From positions 1 to 42,613 of the forward strand of contig CALFSX010000131.1 in NCBI GenBank assembly GCA_937916515.1: a stretch of DNA of 42,613 nucleotides. Direction: 5' to 3'. Numbering within the stretch: position 1 is the stretch's first letter; every line of letters starts with the position of its first letter. Under the pieces are notes generated by a model, which saw nothing but the letters and a program-made list of their open reading frames with translations, did no database searches and was not told where the DNA came from. The translations under genes and the position numbers were made by a program. The DNA comes from an uncultured Planctomycetaceae bacterium. GTDB taxonomy: Bacteria > Planctomycetota > Planctomycetia > Planctomycetales > Planctomycetaceae. This document shows, one piece after another, positions 40,701 through 42,613 of the stretch.

Positions 40701-42504
40701 GTGCAAGCAGATTGTTGTCGTCGGTGACCAAAAACAGTTGCCGCCAACGAACTTCTTCGGCCGCGTATCGGGAGGAGGCGAAGACGAAACAGACGATTCG
40801 ACCAACGCCGGTGACCTTGAGAGCATTCTTGGACTATGCGAGGCTCAGGGAGTTCCCAGTCGCATGTTAAGCTGGCATTATCGCAGTCAACATGAATCGC
40901 TGATCGCCGTCAGCAACAAGGAGTTTTACAAAAGTCGTCTGTTCGTGGTCCCAAGTCCGCTCGCCTCAGGGGCGCTGGGCGTGAAGTTTCATTTCACTGA
41001 GAACGGGTGCTTTGATCGCGGAGGTTCTGCAACGAACGCTGCTGAGGCTCGGGCCGTCGCGGTTGCCGTGATGCAGCACGTAAAAAACACCCCCGATGTT
41101 TCACTGGGAGTCGCTGCGTTCAGCGAGGCGCAGGCACGGGAGATTCAGGATCAACTTGATTTGCTGCGTCGCGACGCGCGACAGCACGATGAATTCTTTA
41201 CGCGTTCCGACCTCAACCGCTTCTTCATCAAGAGTCTCGAAAACGTTCAGGGTGATGAGCGGCAAGTGATTTTCATATCGATCGGTTATGGCAAAGACAA
41301 GAACGATAAGATGACGATGAACTTCGGGCCGTTGAATCGGGAAGGTGGGGAACGGCGCCTGAATGTACTGATAAGCCGTGCTTCACAGCGATGCGAGGTG
41401 TTCAGTTCGATTAAGGCAGAGGATATCGACCTGTCACGCACCAAAAGCGTCGGCGTGACCGCCCTGAAGACGTATCTGCAATTCGCTGAGACTGGCGACA
41501 TGGAGATTGCACAGTCGGTCGGTGACGCAGACAGCATTTTTGAAGAACAAGTCGCTGCGGCACTAACACGTTGCGGGTTGGAAGTCGACTTTCAGATCGG
41601 CGTTGGCGGTTTTCGAATCGATCTTGGGATTAAGGATCCCGAAAATCCAGGGCGCTACTTGATTGGCGTTGAATGTGATGGAGCTCAGTATCACAGCGCA
41701 CGATGGGTGCGAGATCGTGATCGATTACGTCAGGCAATTTTGGAATCTCGTGGGTGGATTATCTATCGCATCTGGAGCACAGATTGGTTTCAACGCCCTG
41801 ATGAACAGGTACAGAAGGTTCTGGAAGCTGTTGACCAAGCGCGAATCGAATGGGAGTCTCGTGATTCGGAAGGAAGTCACTCATCACCACGCGAAGAGGG
41901 TGGCTCTGCTGAAGTTCAATGGGAGAGAATGGAAATCGATGAGCCTGCTGAAGACTCAATCGCTGCTCCGTACGTTGAATGCCGCCTGACCATTCCCAAC
42001 TTCAGTGGCGGACCAGCCGATTTACAAAAACAGGCCCTTGCTCAACTGATCGAGCGCATTGTAGAGAAGGAAGCCCCGATCCATGCCGATGAAATCGGGC
42101 GGAGATGCATTTCGATCCTTGGGCAGGGACGTCTTGTCGCCAGTCTGAAAGAGAAAATCGGTAGTGCGCTGAGCATGCTGGAAAAGGGCGGACGCGTGGA
42201 ATTGATCGAAGACTTCGCCTGCCGTAAGGGGCAGCAGGACTTTCCGGTGCGATTTCGGAAGGATCTGGACAATTCCAGCCTGCGAAAAGTTGACACGATT
42301 TTTTCCGGCGAAATCATTACGGCTGTAGTCTCCACCGTTGAGTGCAACGTCGGTCCCACGAAGTCGGAAGCGTCATCGGCCGCAGCGAAACTGCTCGGAA
42401 TATCAAACAGCAAAAAGTTTCAAGAAGCGGTGTGGGCGGCGATAGACAAGCTGCGGTTACATGGAAAACTCGATGTGCGTGACGACAAGATATTCGTTGT
42501 TTGA
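37729..42504 (+). CDS. DUF4011 / SF1 helicase / Vsr-like nuclease / DUF3320 protein
   Basis: A 1591-residue cytoplasmic protein. The N-terminal DUF4011 region (about 5-290) has SRKELLELGARNRLIHTPL and YLACGFLQWTE. The UPF1-like SF1 helicase has Walker A GPPGTGKS at 341-348 (Lys347), a long helical insert, Walker B LLIIDEAS with Asp975/Glu976, GDQKQLPPTNFF and a C-terminal RecA lobe ending NVLISRASQRCEVF. An MTES_1575/Vsr-type PD-(D/E)xK nuclease follows (about 1275-1390): FRIDLGI, then IGVECDGAQYH with Glu1315, Asp1317 and His1322, then RDRDRLRQAILESRGWIIYRIWSTDWF. DUF3320 (about 1430-1580) closes the chain. Catalytic motifs look intact. Such proteins are often found in phage-defence or mobile regions, so a DNA-targeting defence role is inferred. 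No methyltransferase or other partner gene is visible. Confidence 0.92.
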   Translation: MNLSAALDVSRKELLELGARNRLIHTPLEGKRKSWVPIVDERTDQIFDILVRNDKSMAFLPSDAPPDSTDEATKEIQIVDRDAKPASETVDFTEVADGDDGVLDQHTDLFLQTSLAADSLGKRLLSTFRDARTAEEEQGVGILYLACGFLQWTEAKSSSTRRFAPLLLLPVELTRNSAGTEFRLRFRDDEIVTNLSIQARLREDFGITLPDLPDDLTEDDDWTPETYFNQIREQISDREDWKIDSNRMLLWFYSFTKFLMFRDLSDAAWPDDRPLSENPLLESLLGDGMSPEVAGPAICGEADVVDSVLNPADVVHIADADSSQAVVIEEIARGRSLVVQGPPGTGKSQTITNAIAAAVHAGRKVLFVAEKMAALQVVEQRLVSAGLGSMMLQLHSHKARKQEVLEDLRQTFEQGQPVSDEQMPQDELRELTQQLRQHGAALHGKIKETGWTPHQALSKSLKSKLAGLSAADRTDDSVVNWSQRDYQRSRQCVLALDQTLAQTGPLQSHSWRGVRCAPLTPADTDRLALSISRLRKRVNQLLAAGKSFSEILEVERPEKLTDFPGFIGLITHLGKLPSTADRSTLTDKRWHSNTQVSESLKAIRVARNGRAEVEENFIDAAWGIDWTPIRIAIAARGRSWFRFLFGDYRRAAATFRGVARNGVPNAIDEQLALIDRMQAAQKLQNDPNRDSDLCGQLFGAAWQQDSSGFPDEATLDRALGIVDWISGCEESELLQQHARRLAAKGASLKTLAPAMDAVKSHFKATDKEWRELVAYLKLELGEALNATSPRDVPLLQLSNHLGSWLENTEQLSHYTNAQKYLSELTSVGLSNFVSSIKQGNETQGRLLDALDYRLADSLWSWSWRNRPELSTFEGSSFEALRKRFAELDELKISHSKLEVARKHHENMPSSAANSGQVSLLRREMNKKRRHMPLRKLLREAGQAVQMIKPVFLMSPLSVSQYLEPGGVEFDLLIIDEASQVQPVDALGAVSRCKQIVVVGDQKQLPPTNFFGRVSGGGEDETDDSTNAGDLESILGLCEAQGVPSRMLSWHYRSQHESLIAVSNKEFYKSRLFVVPSPLASGALGVKFHFTENGCFDRGGSATNAAEARAVAVAVMQHVKNTPDVSLGVAAFSEAQAREIQDQLDLLRRDARQHDEFFTRSDLNRFFIKSLENVQGDERQVIFISIGYGKDKNDKMTMNFGPLNREGGERRLNVLISRASQRCEVFSSIKAEDIDLSRTKSVGVTALKTYLQFAETGDMEIAQSVGDADSIFEEQVAAALTRCGLEVDFQIGVGGFRIDLGIKDPENPGRYLIGVECDGAQYHSARWVRDRDRLRQAILESRGWIIYRIWSTDWFQRPDEQVQKVLEAVDQARIEWESRDSEGSHSSPREEGGSAEVQWERMEIDEPAEDSIAAPYVECRLTIPNFSGGPADLQKQALAQLIERIVEKEAPIHADEIGRRCISILGQGRLVASLKEKIGSALSMLEKGGRVELIEDFACRKGQQDFPVRFRKDLDNSSLRKVDTIFSGEIITAVVSTVECNVGPTKSEASSAAAKLLGISNSKKFQEAVWAAIDKLRLHGKLDVRDDKIFVV

Positions 42505-42613
42505 TCTCTCGGTGCCTGACCAGATGCCCAAGAGAAGAAACGCAAAAGGGGACATTGACAATAGTGTTCGGCACGGCAAGTGCTGATAGTTTGATTCAGT
42601 GGTGTCAGTCCCA
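42505..42613. other. Window end, no gene seen
   Basis: 109 bp after the helicase stop. CAAAAGGGGACATTGACAAT resembles sequence found at the ends of some transposase-linked repeats, but too little is present to assign it. Confidence 0.3.

Overview
The window looks like a chromosomal segment from a planctomycete (class Planctomycetia). The evidence is a cytochrome-like PSCyt1/DUF1549/DUF1553 protein paired with a Tat-exported DUF1501 protein, a BlaI repressor with a BlaR-like partner carrying carboxypeptidase-regulatory repeats, a large DUF11-repeat envelope protein, Gly-rich secreted proteins, an N-terminal NPY-type membrane protein, TTG/GTG starts, and loosely packed genes with many dispersed intergenic repeats. 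I found no rRNA, tRNA or CRISPR array.

Layout. 1-450: non-coding, repeat-rich. 451-3191: a prenyltransferase-repeat protein diverging from guaA (GMP synthase). 3443-6540: a DUF11 envelope protein with a clear terminator. 6883-9845: STAS protein, LOG-family nucleosidase, DUF3859 protein and a membrane protein, all on +. 9891-10823: a lipoprotein on -. 11190-12122: a secreted Gly-rich LTXXQ-like protein. 12523-14172: SelO on -. 14411-18490: the DUF1549/DUF1553 plus DUF1501 pair. 18767-19714: an FtsQ-like protein on -. 20153-22547: a BlaI/BlaR-like operon on - whose second gene is frameshifted and has no M56 peptidase domain. 22966-24423: a DoxX-like protein and a DUF5076/RraB-like fusion. 24540-25565: a RAYT transposase relic surrounded by its own REP-like palindromes. 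25626-28442: gyrA on -. 28805-34171: SGNH hydrolase, double class II aldolase, membrane HEPN/zinc-ribbon protein, Crp-type regulator (-) and AlaC-like aminotransferase. 34205-34479: a MITE-like element. 34698-37124: a secreted metallo-beta-lactamase-fold protein and a zinc-ribbon membrane protein (-). 37729-42504: a 1591-residue DUF4011/SF1 helicase/Vsr-like nuclease/DUF3320 protein of a type associated with defence.

The most unusual signal is a dispersed repeat of about 90 bp with seven copies in the window. It starts with a short palindrome, CAAGGGCTTCGCCCTTG. In three copies (after selO, the DUF1501 gene and the metallo-hydrolase gene) the stop codon of the upstream gene abuts this palindrome exactly, with the element in the sense direction. 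This suggests either an element that targets gene 3' ends or a shared 3'-end RNA signal. Other leads are the RAYT/REP locus, the 275-bp TTAA-flanked MITE candidate, the frameshift in the peptidase-less BlaR-like gene, the membrane-anchored HEPN protein and the helicase-nuclease.
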